Shown here piece after piece: positions 34,109 through 42,341 of a stretch of DNA of 44,411 nt. Position numbers and translations under genes: made by a program. The first letter of the stretch is position 1. Each line of letters starts with the position of its first letter. Source of the DNA: Ruminiclostridium sp. (GTDB lineage Bacteria; Bacillota; Clostridia; Oscillospirales; Ruminococcaceae); the NCBI GenBank assembly GCA_017635095.1, contig JAGBMA010000089.1, positions 1-44,411 of the forward strand, read 5' to 3'. Below the pieces are notes generated by a model that did not search any database, was not told the DNA's origin, and saw only the letters and a list, made by a program, of their open reading frames with translations.

Positions 34109-34816
34109 TCATTCGCCGAAGATGCGTCTTCTGATCTCCTTGTAAGCGTCCTCAACGCCGCCCATATCTCTGCGGAAGCGATCCTTGTCGAGCTTCTCGT
34201 GGGTCTTGGAATCCCAGAAACGGCAGGTATCGGGAGAGATCTCGTCTGCGAGGAGTATCTGACCCTTGAAGCGGCCGAATTCGATCTTGAAGTCGATGAG
34301 GTCTATACCGATCTCCTTGAAGTATTTGAGCATGAACTCGTTTACCTTGAAAGCGTACTTTGCAATTGTATCGAGCTCTTCCTTCGTAGCGATGCCGAGG
34401 GCGAGAGCGTAGTAGTCGTTGATGAAGGGATCGCCGAGGTCATCGTTCTTGTAGCTGTATTCGAGGATAGGTGTGAGCAGAGCCTTGCCCTCTTCAACGC
34501 CCATTCTCTTGGAGAAGCTTCCTGCGGCCACGTTTCTGATGATGACTTCGAGCTGAACGATCTCGACTTTCTTTACGAGCGTCTCACGGTCGCTGAGTTC
34601 CTTTACGAGGTGGGTGGGCACGCCTTCCTTTTCAAGCAGACCGAACATATAGTTGGTCATCTTGTTGTTGATGACGCCCTTGCCTTCGATAGTTCCTTTC
34701 TTCAGACCGTTGAATGCTGTGGCATCGTCCTTGTAGGATACGATAACGAGATCGGGGTCATCTGTCGCGAAGACCTTCTTTGCCTTTCCTTCGTAGAGCT
34801 GTTCTTTCTTTTCCAT
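34109..34816 (-). CDS. purC: SAICAR synthetase
   Basis: The 235-residue protein has all PurC motifs: [75 protein letters not shown] and [14 protein letters not shown]. It ligates aspartate to CAIR. AAGGAAGGA precedes the ATG. It lies between purE and purF. Confidence 0.97.
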   Translation of the reverse strand: MEKKEQLYEGKAKKVFATDDPDLVIVSYKDDATAFNGLKKGTIEGKGVINNKMTNYMFGLLEKEGVPTHLVKELSDRETLVKKVEIVQLEVIIRNVAAGSFSKRMGVEEGKALLTPILEYSYKNDDLGDPFINDYYALALGIATKEELDTIAKYAFKVNEFMLKYFKEIGIDLIDFKIEFGRFKGQILLADEISPDTCRFWDSKTHEKLDKDRFRRDMGGVEDAYKEIRRRIFGE

Positions 34817-34899
34817 AGTGCTGTCCTTCCTTTTTTGAATTATTCTTTGGCTTTATCGCTTATCCCGTCCGGAGTTTTACGGCTCCATACGGAATTTAT

Positions 34900-35397
34900 T
34901 TATATTTCTTTTGCAGTCTCCTGCATCTTCGCGTCCGCGGCGAGGTTTTTCCTGTGCTGTTCTTCCTTGAAATCCGCGAACTTTCGCGCGAGCTCGTCAT
35001 CGGAAACGGCAAGGATCTGGACTGCGAGATAACCGGCGTTTGCAGCGCAGTCGATACCTACGGTTGCAACGGGAACTCCGGGGGGCATCATAACGGACGA
35101 GAGCAGGGAATCCACGCCTTCAAGCGCCTTTGCCTTGACCGGGAGTGCTATTACCGGCAGGGTGGTGTTTGCTGCAAGCGCGCCGGCGAGGTGAGCCGCC
35201 ATACCTGCGGCGCCGATAAGTACACCGAAACCGTTTTCACGGGCATTTCTTGCGAATTCTCCGGCTTCGGCGGGGGAGCGGTGAGCCGAGAAAACGTGGA
35301 TCTCGAAGGGTACACCGAACTGTTTGAGGACTTCGGCAGCCTTTCTTACTACGGGGAAGTCACTGTCGCTTCCCATTATTACTGCAACTTTTTTCAT
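34900..35397 (-). CDS. purE: N5-CAIR mutase, PurE class I
   Basis: The 165-residue protein starts at MKKVAVIMGSDSDFPVV and contains FSAHRSP, IGAAGMAAHLAGALAANT and PVIALPV, typical of class I PurE. PurK, which makes its substrate, is not in the window. The only good Shine-Dalgarno (AAGGAG) is about 30 bases upstream of the ATG, separated by a CGCAC/GTGCG hairpin that could bring the two closer. It is the first gene of the purine operon. Confidence 0.95.
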   Translation of the reverse strand: MKKVAVIMGSDSDFPVVRKAAEVLKQFGVPFEIHVFSAHRSPAEAGEFARNARENGFGVLIGAAGMAAHLAGALAANTTLPVIALPVKAKALEGVDSLLSSVMMPPGVPVATVGIDCAANAGYLAVQILAVSDDELARKFADFKEEQHRKNLAADAKMQETAKEI

Positions 35398-35446
35398 GAT
35401 TCTGATCCGCACCCGGCGAGTGCGCAGCTCCTTTCGGGGAAAAAAT

Positions 35447-35458
35447 TGGTATATACCA
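35447..35458. promoter_or_regulatory. 12-bp palindrome in the purE leader
   Basis: TGGTATATACCA is a perfect palindrome between the leader hairpin and the purE ribosome binding site. It could be an operator. Confidence 0.3.
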
Positions 35459-35475
35459 TTTAAATATATATTACA

Positions 35476-35521
35476 ATACAACATATTGACGATCTGAGGG
35501 AGATGTCACAAAATGTTGTAT
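35476..35521 (-). promoter_or_regulatory. Long leader hairpin of the purine operon
   Basis: Nine-base outer arms (ATACAACAT / ATGTTGTAT) enclose an internal loop and then an inner stem TGAC-ATCT / AGAT-C-GTCA with a bulged C and a CCCTC loop. It lies in the transcribed leader between the promoter and purE. It matches no purine, ZTP or PRPP riboswitch consensus I can recall. Confidence 0.45.
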
Positions 35522-35548
35522 CACGCCGTTTGAAAAAACTACACCTCT

Positions 35549-35577
35549 ATTTTACAATATTTCACATTTAAATTCAA
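35549..35577 (-). promoter_or_regulatory. Promoter of the purine operon
   Basis: On the minus strand it reads TTGAAT, 17 bases, TAAAAT. It gives a leader of about 145 bases before purE. Confidence 0.6.
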
Positions 35578-36072
35578 GCATTTTCGGAAAATAAATTCAA
35601 CATTTTTTCATTCTGCGCCAATATCAAAACAGTGATATTGCACAAGAGGGGGGTGTTGAAAACTTTGTTGAAAGTTGGTTTAAAGTTAAAATTAGGTAAA
35701 TTTAAGCGCAAAAGACATAAATATTACTTAATATTTAGGATAAAAGCGATTACAAAGTTATTACAATTTAGTGCAGAATTACATCGAAAACGATTACAAA
35801 ATTGATGTTAAATTTTTCGTGCATAATTGCTAAAACAAGCTTGTCGGGTTTGAAATAATAAAGTTATACAAACTAATCAAAGCTAAAACATTTCAAAAAT
35901 CAAAGCCCGGAAAACCTTTATAAATCGGCACATAAATCAAGATGTACTTCACAAATCCGGAAAAATATGCCTGAAAAAAACAGTCTATGTCAAAATGTAC
36001 AAAAATTTACGGTTAATATACAGCCTGTAAACGATTTCCGAATTTTGGCCAGAAAATTTTTGAAAAAAAGAC
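35578..36072. other. AT-rich divergent intergenic region
   Basis: About 500 bases without a supported gene lie between the divergent purine and sugar-importer operons. It is markedly AT-rich. The 10-base CGATTACAAA occurs twice (35747-35756 and 35791-35800), and a CcpA-like site is at 36026-36039. Confidence 0.6.
36026..36039 (+). promoter_or_regulatory. CcpA-type (cre-like) operator
   Basis: TGTAAACGATTTCC matches the cre consensus TGWAAACGWTNNCA at all but the last position. It lies 33 bases upstream of the -35 box of the sugar-importer operon, a plausible place for LacI/CcpA-family control. Confidence 0.4.
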
Positions 36073-36101
36073 TTGCAAAACCGTAAAATTTGTGATATAG
36101 T
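36073..36101 (+). promoter_or_regulatory. Promoter of the ABC importer operon
   Basis: TTGCAA, 17 bases, TATAGT. The leader of about 100 bases contains a hairpin at 36111-36151 (AATTGC / GCAATT with inner GGACG / CGTCC). Confidence 0.75.
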
Positions 36102-36206
36102 TACAAATGAAATTGCGGGACGTGATTTAAGTACCGCGTCCGACGGCAATTTAAAATCATTGAGAGGTCATATTGAATGACCGCGATCTTTTTGGAGGAA
36201 AGAACT

Positions 36207-37640
36207 ATGAAGAAAAGAATTATGTCCGCTCTTCTCGCTTCCGCAGTTATCCTGTCGGTAGCAGGATGCGGCAACAACAGCACTGCTTCCACAACAACAG
36301 CTGCTGCAACCACAACAGCCGCTGCAGCTGGCAATGACACAACAGCAGCAGCAGAAACAACAGCAGCTCCCGCTAACGACGCTGATGAGACAGCTGCTCC
36401 CGCTCCCGCTGCTGATGAGGGAACAACATTCAACATCTACGCTTGGAACGAAGAGTTCAAGGGCTTCTTCGAGAAGTATATGCCCGGCTATGATGCAGAC
36501 GCTAAGACACTTAACGGTGTTAAGGTAGTTTGGACGATCAATCCTTCCGATGACGGTGTTTACCAGGATAAGCTCGACCAGGCTCTCCAGGCTAACGCAA
36601 CAGCTTCCGCTGATGACAAGGTTGATATGTTCCTTGCTGAGGCTGACTACATCCTCAAGTACACAGATTCCGATTACACAATGGATATCTCTCAGATCGG
36701 TCTTTCTCAGGTTGACACAGAGTACCAGTACACAGTATCTGCTGCTTCCGACTCCAACGGCAAGATCAAGGGCGTATCCTTCCAGTGCTGCCCGTCCGCT
36801 CTTATCTACAGAAGATCTATAGCTAAGGACGTTCTCGGTACAGACGATCCCGCTGAAGTTCAGGCTCAGCTCGATTCTTGGGATAAGTTCGACGCAACAG
36901 CTGCTAAGGCTAAGGAACTCGGCTACTACATGACAGCTTCCTTCTGCGAGACATACCGTGTATTCTCCAACAACGCTACATCTCCTTGGGTAACAGGCGG
37001 CCAGCTTGCTATTCCGGACGTTGTTAACCAGTGGATCGACCAGGCTGATACATACCTGAAGAACGGTTATACACTCACAGCAGGCATTTGGGATGACGAA
37101 AAGAACGCTCAGATGTTTGCTGACGGTAAGACAATGTGCTTCTTCGGACCTGCTTGGTACTTCAACTTCTGCATGGGCAATGCAAAGGATCCCGATAAGG
37201 GCTGCTACGGCGACTGGGCTATCACAAAGGGCCCGCAGGCTCACTTCTGGGGCGGTACATGGATCCTCGCAGCTACAGGTACAGACAACGGTTCCCTCGT
37301 TGCTGACGTTATGAGAGCATTCACAGAGAATGAAGAAGTTTGCGAAAACCTCGTCAAGAACGAAGGTCAGTTCACAAACAACAAGACTGTAAACGCTAAG
37401 TTCGCTGAGGATCCCGACTATGGTAACGCATTCCTCGGTGGTCAGAACGATGTTGCAGTATTCAGCAGCATGACAGACGATATCAAGTTCCAGAACAACA
37501 CCATCTACGATCAGCTCCTTAACGAAGGTATCCAGACCTACATCAAGGACTACTTCGTAGGCGCTTGCGATAAGGACACAGCACTTGCTAACTTCTACGG
37601 CTATGTAAACGAGAAGTATCCTGCAGTTCAGACTCCGTGA
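36207..37640 (+). CDS. Extracellular solute-binding lipoprotein of a carbohydrate ABC importer
   Basis: The 477-residue protein starts at MKKRIMSALLAS (GGAGGAAAGAACT before the ATG). It has a lipobox (LSVAGC) and a Thr/Ala-rich linker to about residue 75, then a family 1-type sugar-binding fold (FNIYAWNEEFKGFFEKYMP, VDMFLAEADYILKY, FADGKTMCFFGPAWYF, HFWGGTWILAATGTDN). It should capture a sugar or oligosaccharide outside the cell and pass it to the two permeases that follow. Codon use is strongly biased to gct, aca and aag like the ribosomal protein genes, which suggests very high expression. The substrate cannot be read. Confidence 0.9.
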   Translation: MKKRIMSALLASAVILSVAGCGNNSTASTTTAAATTTAAAAGNDTTAAAETTAAPANDADETAAPAPAADEGTTFNIYAWNEEFKGFFEKYMPGYDADAKTLNGVKVVWTINPSDDGVYQDKLDQALQANATASADDKVDMFLAEADYILKYTDSDYTMDISQIGLSQVDTEYQYTVSAASDSNGKIKGVSFQCCPSALIYRRSIAKDVLGTDDPAEVQAQLDSWDKFDATAAKAKELGYYMTASFCETYRVFSNNATSPWVTGGQLAIPDVVNQWIDQADTYLKNGYTLTAGIWDDEKNAQMFADGKTMCFFGPAWYFNFCMGNAKDPDKGCYGDWAITKGPQAHFWGGTWILAATGTDNGSLVADVMRAFTENEEVCENLVKNEGQFTNNKTVNAKFAEDPDYGNAFLGGQNDVAVFSSMTDDIKFQNNTIYDQLLNEGIQTYIKDYFVGACDKDTALANFYGYVNEKYPAVQTP

Positions 37641-37680
37641 GTGGTCTGAAAGATCATAAAAACGAATAATTGCTGATCAG

Positions 37681-37711
37681 AGAGGCGAGGCAAGCAACTT
37701 GCCCCGCCTCT
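37681..37711 (+). other. Hairpin between binding protein and permease genes
   Basis: Fourteen-base arms with one mismatch and a CAA loop lie between the first and second importer genes. A short A-rich run follows, not T residues. Such stems commonly stabilise the upstream message and keep binding protein levels above permease levels. Confidence 0.65.
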
Positions 37712-37751
37712 TGATTAACAAAAAAATCAGATTATGAGAGGATAACGGCTT

Positions 37752-38708
37752 ATGAGTTCGACAACACAAACTGCACCGGTAAAGCACAAGTCCATAAGCT
37801 ATGCAAAGTGGGGCTATCTTTTCATCGCTCCGTTTTTCATTGTTTATATAACGTGTTCGCTGATACCGCTTCTTTCCACCTTCTACAACAGCTTTTTCGA
37901 GAACTATATGGACGGTCTCAAACAGATAGGACCGAACTTCGTAGGACTCGATAACTATGTAACGCTTTTTACACCCAGAAATGACGGAACTATCGAGATC
38001 ATGAAGTACGCCGGAAACACAATGATAATGTGGATCATGGGCGCTATACCTCAGATCGTTTTCGCCCTCCTTCTTGCGGTTATTTTTACAAGCGAGAGAA
38101 TGAAGATAAAAGGTCAGGGTTTCTTCAAGACCGTTATCTATATGCCTAACCTGATAATGGCATCCGCGTTCTCGATGCTGTTCTTCACACTGTTCTCCAA
38201 CGTAGGACCTATCAACCAGATAATCACTGCAACAGGCGGACAGGTATTCGATTTCTTCAACAACGTATGGTCGGCAAGAACGATCATCGCGTTCATCAAC
38301 TTCCTTATGTGGTTCGGTAACACCACGATCCTCCTCATGGCAGGTATCATGGGTATCGACCAGTCACTCTTTGAAGCAGCCGCTATCGATGGTGCAAAAT
38401 CGTCTCAGGTATTCTTCAAGATCACTATCCCGCTTCTTATGCCTATCATAGTTTATGTCGTTATCACTGCCCTCATAGGCGGTCTCCAGATGTTCGATGT
38501 ACCGCAGATCATTTCTGCAGGACGCGGCGTTCCGAATAACACGACAAAGACTCTGGTAATGCAGCTCAACAGCTATATCGGTACAAGTAAGAACTACGGT
38601 ATGGCGGGTGCAGTGTCCGTAATGCTCTTCATCATTACAGGCATACTCAGCTTCATCGTATTCAGATTCACTGAACCGAAAAAAGAGAAAAAGGGAGGTA
38701 AGAAGTAA
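37752..38708 (+). CDS. ABC sugar permease, MalF/UgpA type
   Basis: The 318-residue inner-membrane protein has six membrane segments and the EAA loop that contacts the ATPase (FEAAAIDGAKSSQVFFKITIPLL). An N-terminal cytoplasmic stretch precedes the first helix (YLFIAPFFIVYITCSLIPLL). It ends with a Lys-rich tail, and its stop overlaps the next start (TAATG). Confidence 0.93.
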   Translation: MSSTTQTAPVKHKSISYAKWGYLFIAPFFIVYITCSLIPLLSTFYNSFFENYMDGLKQIGPNFVGLDNYVTLFTPRNDGTIEIMKYAGNTMIMWIMGAIPQIVFALLLAVIFTSERMKIKGQGFFKTVIYMPNLIMASAFSMLFFTLFSNVGPINQIITATGGQVFDFFNNVWSARTIIAFINFLMWFGNTTILLMAGIMGIDQSLFEAAAIDGAKSSQVFFKITIPLLMPIIVYVVITALIGGLQMFDVPQIISAGRGVPNNTTKTLVMQLNSYIGTSKNYGMAGAVSVMLFIITGILSFIVFRFTEPKKEKKGGKK

Positions 38709-39586
38709 TGCCGAGCAAAATGGAATACATAGATAAAGGCAACAAGACAACGCTCTTTATCTCAAGACTTGTTTCTTATATCTTCCTTGTATTTGTAACT
38801 ATACTCAGCTTGTTCTCTTTCTACCTGCTGATAATCAACGCTACACGAAGCAATGCACAGCTCCAGGCCGGCTTCGAGGTACTTCCGAAAGAGCACTTCT
38901 TCGATAACCTCGTAACTGCTTGGAACGATACGAGTATATTCTTCCTTCCCCAGGGTATGCTCAACAGCTTTATCGTAGCAGCGTTCACCTGTATCCTCAC
39001 CACCTACTTCTCGGCTATGACGGCATACGGCGTTTGCGTATATGATTTCGCGGGCAAGAATGGTATCCATAAGTTCATCATTCTTATCATGATGATCCCG
39101 ACACAGGTTTCCGCACTTGGTTTCGTACAGCTCGTAAATCAGCTCGGACTTACGAACACATACTGGCCGCTCATCATACCGGCTATCGCGGCTCCTGCGA
39201 CCTACTTCTATATGAAGCAGTATATCGACAGTACGCTTCCTCTCGAAATAGTTGAAGCAGCGCGTGTTGACGGCTCCAATGAGTTCAGAACATACAACTT
39301 CATCTGTATGCCTATCCTGAAGCCGGCTATCGCGGTTCAGATGATATTCGCATTCGTGGCATCGTGGAACAACTTCTTCACACCTGCCCTCATCCTCGAC
39401 AAGAAGGAAATGTACACACTTCCTATCATGCTCTCCATCGTTCGTTCTCGTATCAACTCTCAGGCGGGCGATATGGGTGAGGTTTACATGATAATCCTCC
39501 TTGCGATCATTCCTGTCGTTATCGTTTATCTCTTCCTCTCGAAGTTCATCATCGGTGGTGTAACTCTCGGAAGCGTTAAGGGCTAA
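38708..39586 (+). CDS. ABC sugar permease, MalG/UgpE type
   Basis: The 292-residue partner permease has six membrane segments and the EAA motif (VEAARVDGSNEFRTYNFICMPILKPA). It is coupled to the MalF-type gene by a one-base overlap. No ATPase follows; importers of this class in Firmicutes often share one ATPase (MsmK/MsiK type) encoded elsewhere. A terminator follows directly. Confidence 0.93.
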   Translation: MPSKMEYIDKGNKTTLFISRLVSYIFLVFVTILSLFSFYLLIINATRSNAQLQAGFEVLPKEHFFDNLVTAWNDTSIFFLPQGMLNSFIVAAFTCILTTYFSAMTAYGVCVYDFAGKNGIHKFIILIMMIPTQVSALGFVQLVNQLGLTNTYWPLIIPAIAAPATYFYMKQYIDSTLPLEIVEAARVDGSNEFRTYNFICMPILKPAIAVQMIFAFVASWNNFFTPALILDKKEMYTLPIMLSIVRSRINSQAGDMGEVYMIILLAIIPVVIVYLFLSKFIIGGVTLGSVKG

Positions 39587-39602
39587 TAACACAAACAAAG
39601 TG

Positions 39603-39626
39603 TCCCGGCGGAGTTTTCCGTCGGGA
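39603..39626 (+). terminator. Terminator of the ABC importer operon
   Basis: Ten-base arms (TCCCGGCGGA / TCCGTCGGGA, one G-U) with a GTTT loop, followed by a T-rich tract. Confidence 0.85.
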
Positions 39627-39661
39627 TTTTTGTGTTTTGTGGACTTTTTTCATAAAAAGTA

Positions 39662-39690
39662 TTGAAAATGATATGAAAATATGTTAAAAT
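39662..39690 (+). promoter_or_regulatory. Promoter of the deaminase/GGDEF operon
   Basis: TTGAAA, 17 bases, TAAAAT, about 90 bases upstream of the GTG start. Confidence 0.75.
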
Positions 39691-39782
39691 AAAATATATA
39701 TAGTATTTTCAGACTGGAATTATTCGGGCATCGGGCGGTTTTGCAGTCCGAAGCCGGCAATTTCCGAACGGAGGTGCATTCT

Positions 39783-40265
39783 GTGAAACGCGGTGATTAT
39801 ATATCCTGGGACGAGTACTTCATGGGTATCGCCCTGCTCTCGGCTCAGAGAAGCAAGGATAACAACACGCAGGTCGGAGCCTGCATAGTAAATTCAGATA
39901 AAAAGATCGTTTCCGTCGGTTATAACGGAATGCCCACAGGCTGTGCGGATGACGATATGCCCTGGGAACGGAGCGCGGACAGCGTCCTCGGCACAAAGTA
40001 CCCCTTCGTGTGCCACGCCGAGCTCAACGCGATCCTTAACAGCAATATCCCCTCTCTCAGCGGCGCAACGCTCTATGTTACCCTCTTTCCCTGCAACGAA
40101 TGCGCCAAGGCGATTATCCAGTGCGGTATAAAGCGCGTGGTCTATCTCGACAATAAGTACGCCGATTCCGACGAAGTGAGAGCCTCCGCGCTTATGTTCG
40201 GCAAATGCGGGATAACGGCGGAAAAGTATGAAGTCACCGGCAGAAGTCTTACGATAAATTTGTAA
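39783..40265 (+). CDS. Deoxycytidylate deaminase family protein
   Basis: The 160-residue protein has the zinc deaminase motif (CHAE with His78 and Glu80; PCNEC with Cys104 and Cys107) and the ComEB-type N-terminus SWDEYFMGIALLSAQRSKDNNTQVGACIV. It should convert dCMP to dUMP for thymidylate synthesis. GTG at 39783 is chosen because CGGAGG lies eight bases upstream; longer upstream starts have no such site. It is followed after 12 bases by the sensor-GGDEF gene. Confidence 0.88.
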   Translation: MKRGDYISWDEYFMGIALLSAQRSKDNNTQVGACIVNSDKKIVSVGYNGMPTGCADDDMPWERSADSVLGTKYPFVCHAELNAILNSNIPSLSGATLYVTLFPCNECAKAIIQCGIKRVVYLDNKYADSDEVRASALMFGKCGITAEKYEVTGRSLTINL

Positions 40266-40277
40266 AAGAGAGAGAAA

Positions 40278-42179
40278 ATGAAGAATAGAAAAACAATTGC
40301 AGTGATCGTGGGAACGACGGACGGCTTTTTCCACAGCAAGTGTCTTGCCGGCATAATACGTCAGGCAAAGCAGCTTGACTATAATGTTGCGGTCTTTTCC
40401 GTCTTCACTATCAGCGACGACAGAACCAAACACCAGCACGGTGAAGAGAACATATATACTCTGCTGCGTTCCGACTGCATAGCCGGAGCGGTGTTCGTTG
40501 ATTATTCGTTCTGGGCGGATACGGTAAGGCAGAAAGTGCTTGATCTGATATGCTCGATACCGAATTTCAACATGGTATTTTTCGATAACGAGGGTGCCCG
40601 CGGATTTGAAGGCATCTTCACCAATGACCGTGCGGGCTTCGCCCAGGTCGTGGATCATCTCATCGAAAAGCACGGGTATAAGAAAATATACTGTCTTACC
40701 GGCCAGAAAGAGTACCCTATATCGCATATAAGAGCTTCGGGTTATCTCGATTCCATGAAGAGACACGGGCTCGAAGTCAAGGATAACTATGTTATTTACG
40801 GTGACTTCTGGACTATGCGGGCTACTAAGCTTGCACAGGAGATCGCCGACAAAGAGATCGAGTGGCCGGAAGCTGTGGTCTGCGTGAACGACAAATCCGC
40901 GGTCACACTTGTGGACGAGCTTCTTCATCGCGGGATAAGAGTACCGGAGGATATCGCGGTAGCAGGCTATGACCTCGGGCAGGAATCTATCACAAACGAC
41001 CCGTCCGTTACGTCATGCACCAGACCTGATATGTACACCGGGGAGCGGTGTGTTTGTGTCCTGCACAAGAACGCGACCGGCGAGGAGGTATTCCCGGAGG
41101 CTGCGGACGAGGGCATTTTTGTCAGCGGAGAGAGCTGCGGCTGTCACCGCGATGTTGCTTTCGCCCATGATTACAATTATATAAAGCGCCTTGAGCAGGA
41201 TTCCGAGAATGAATTCCGCCTTGTGTATATGCAGGAGTCCCTCATGGCAACGGATACGCTCGATGAATTCACACGCTGGCTCTATTCGCATATTTACCTG
41301 ATAAGAAACGCGTCCTGTGTGGCGCTGTGTCTAAACAAGGACTGGAACCTTTTTGTTGAGGACGACAACGCGTATATCCGCGACGGATACCAGAAAGAAA
41401 TGAGTGAAGTGCTGTTCTGGGAGGACGGCGGCGAGAGCCCGGGAACTTCATTCGACGTTTCCGACCTTTATCCGCCGGGAATGCTTCTTGAGGACAGGCC
41501 TGTGGCGTGCTTTTTCAACGCTGTGCATTTTGAGGACAGATGTCTCGGGTATCAGGTCCTCAGATTCGCAAACGATGAGACTGATTATCCCGAAAGCGGC
41601 TATCATACATGGATCTCAAGTCTCGGCGTTTCGCTCGAATATCTGAGAATGCAGGGCAGAATGCAGCTCATGTACAACCGCGCGTTTGCGAACTCTATAC
41701 GCGACGGCATGACCGGTCTTTACAACAGACAGGGATATGAGATGTACTCGAAGGACGTGTTCCGCGCGGCAAAAGAGCGGGGAACGCGGCTGCTGGTAGT
41801 GGTTGCGGATCTTGATAATCTCAAGTACATCAACGACAGCTTTGGTCACTCCGAGGGCGACAATGCGATCACGGTAGCGGCGCGGGCGCTCCAGACCTGC
41901 TGCGGCAACGGAGAGTACTGTGTGCGCTCCGGCGGCGATGAGTTCATAATCTTCGGAACATACGATTATGACAACGCTATCCCGATCTTCTACCGGAGCC
42001 GTATAGACGGTTATCTTGCAAGATACAATTCTTCTTCGGAAAAGCCGTACAATGTGGGAATGAGCACAGGGTTCTTCATCGACTACGTCGATGATTACGA
42101 GAATATTGACAAGTGCCTGAAAATAGCGGACGAACGTATGTATGCAAACAAACTCGCCCGCAAAAAGGGCAGGATATGA
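40278..42179 (+). CDS. Cytoplasmic LacI-type sensor fused to GGDEF diguanylate cyclase
   Basis: The 633-residue protein begins directly with a LacI/RbsB-type ligand-binding fold (about 1-285; KTIAVIVGTTDGFFHSKCLAGIIRQAKQ, VCVNDKSAVTLVDELLHRGIRVPEDIAVAGYD, TSCTRPDMYTGE) without the usual DNA-binding helix-turn-helix. No signal peptide or membrane helix is present. A middle domain (about 300-460) could be GAF-like. Residues about 465-633 are a GGDEF domain with intact GGDEF (552-556) and substrate-site VADLDNLKYINDSFGHSEGDNAI. The RxxD inhibitory site is not seen. It should make cyclic di-GMP in response to a cytoplasmic sugar-like ligand. The neighbouring sugar importer suggests the source of that ligand. 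Confidence 0.88.
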   Translation: MKNRKTIAVIVGTTDGFFHSKCLAGIIRQAKQLDYNVAVFSVFTISDDRTKHQHGEENIYTLLRSDCIAGAVFVDYSFWADTVRQKVLDLICSIPNFNMVFFDNEGARGFEGIFTNDRAGFAQVVDHLIEKHGYKKIYCLTGQKEYPISHIRASGYLDSMKRHGLEVKDNYVIYGDFWTMRATKLAQEIADKEIEWPEAVVCVNDKSAVTLVDELLHRGIRVPEDIAVAGYDLGQESITNDPSVTSCTRPDMYTGERCVCVLHKNATGEEVFPEAADEGIFVSGESCGCHRDVAFAHDYNYIKRLEQDSENEFRLVYMQESLMATDTLDEFTRWLYSHIYLIRNASCVALCLNKDWNLFVEDDNAYIRDGYQKEMSEVLFWEDGGESPGTSFDVSDLYPPGMLLEDRPVACFFNAVHFEDRCLGYQVLRFANDETDYPESGYHTWISSLGVSLEYLRMQGRMQLMYNRAFANSIRDGMTGLYNRQGYEMYSKDVFRAAKERGTRLLVVVADLDNLKYINDSFGHSEGDNAITVAARALQTCCGNGEYCVRSGGDEFIIFGTYDYDNAIPIFYRSRIDGYLARYNSSSEKPYNVGMSTGFFIDYVDDYENIDKCLKIADERMYANKLARKKGRI

Positions 42180-42189
42180 CAATAACACA

Positions 42190-42213
42190 GGACATCCTGA
42201 CTACAGGATGTCC
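42190..42213 (+). terminator. Terminator after the GGDEF gene
   Basis: Ten-base perfect arms (GGACATCCTG / CAGGATGTCC) with loop ACTA, then CTTTATTTT. Confidence 0.85.
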
Positions 42214-42341
42214 CTTTATTTTAGCAATTATTTCAATTAATAAACAGTCCGTTTCAGCAGAAAATAACAATGTCCGGCGAGCATAATGAATTTGCCGGGC
42301 TGTGGTGAAAGCCACAAGGAGAACCGGAACGGAGGACGTTT

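Noticed and set aside
36168-37244. A 358-codon Ser/Cys/Val-rich open frame opposite the solute-binding protein
   Set aside because: It is an artefact of the strongly biased gct/aca codons read backwards.
42270-42341. Riboswitch upstream of the NPATG protein
   Set aside because: Some pairing segments are visible, but they match no c-di-GMP, cobalamin, guanidine or ZTP pattern I can recall, and no promoter could be fixed.
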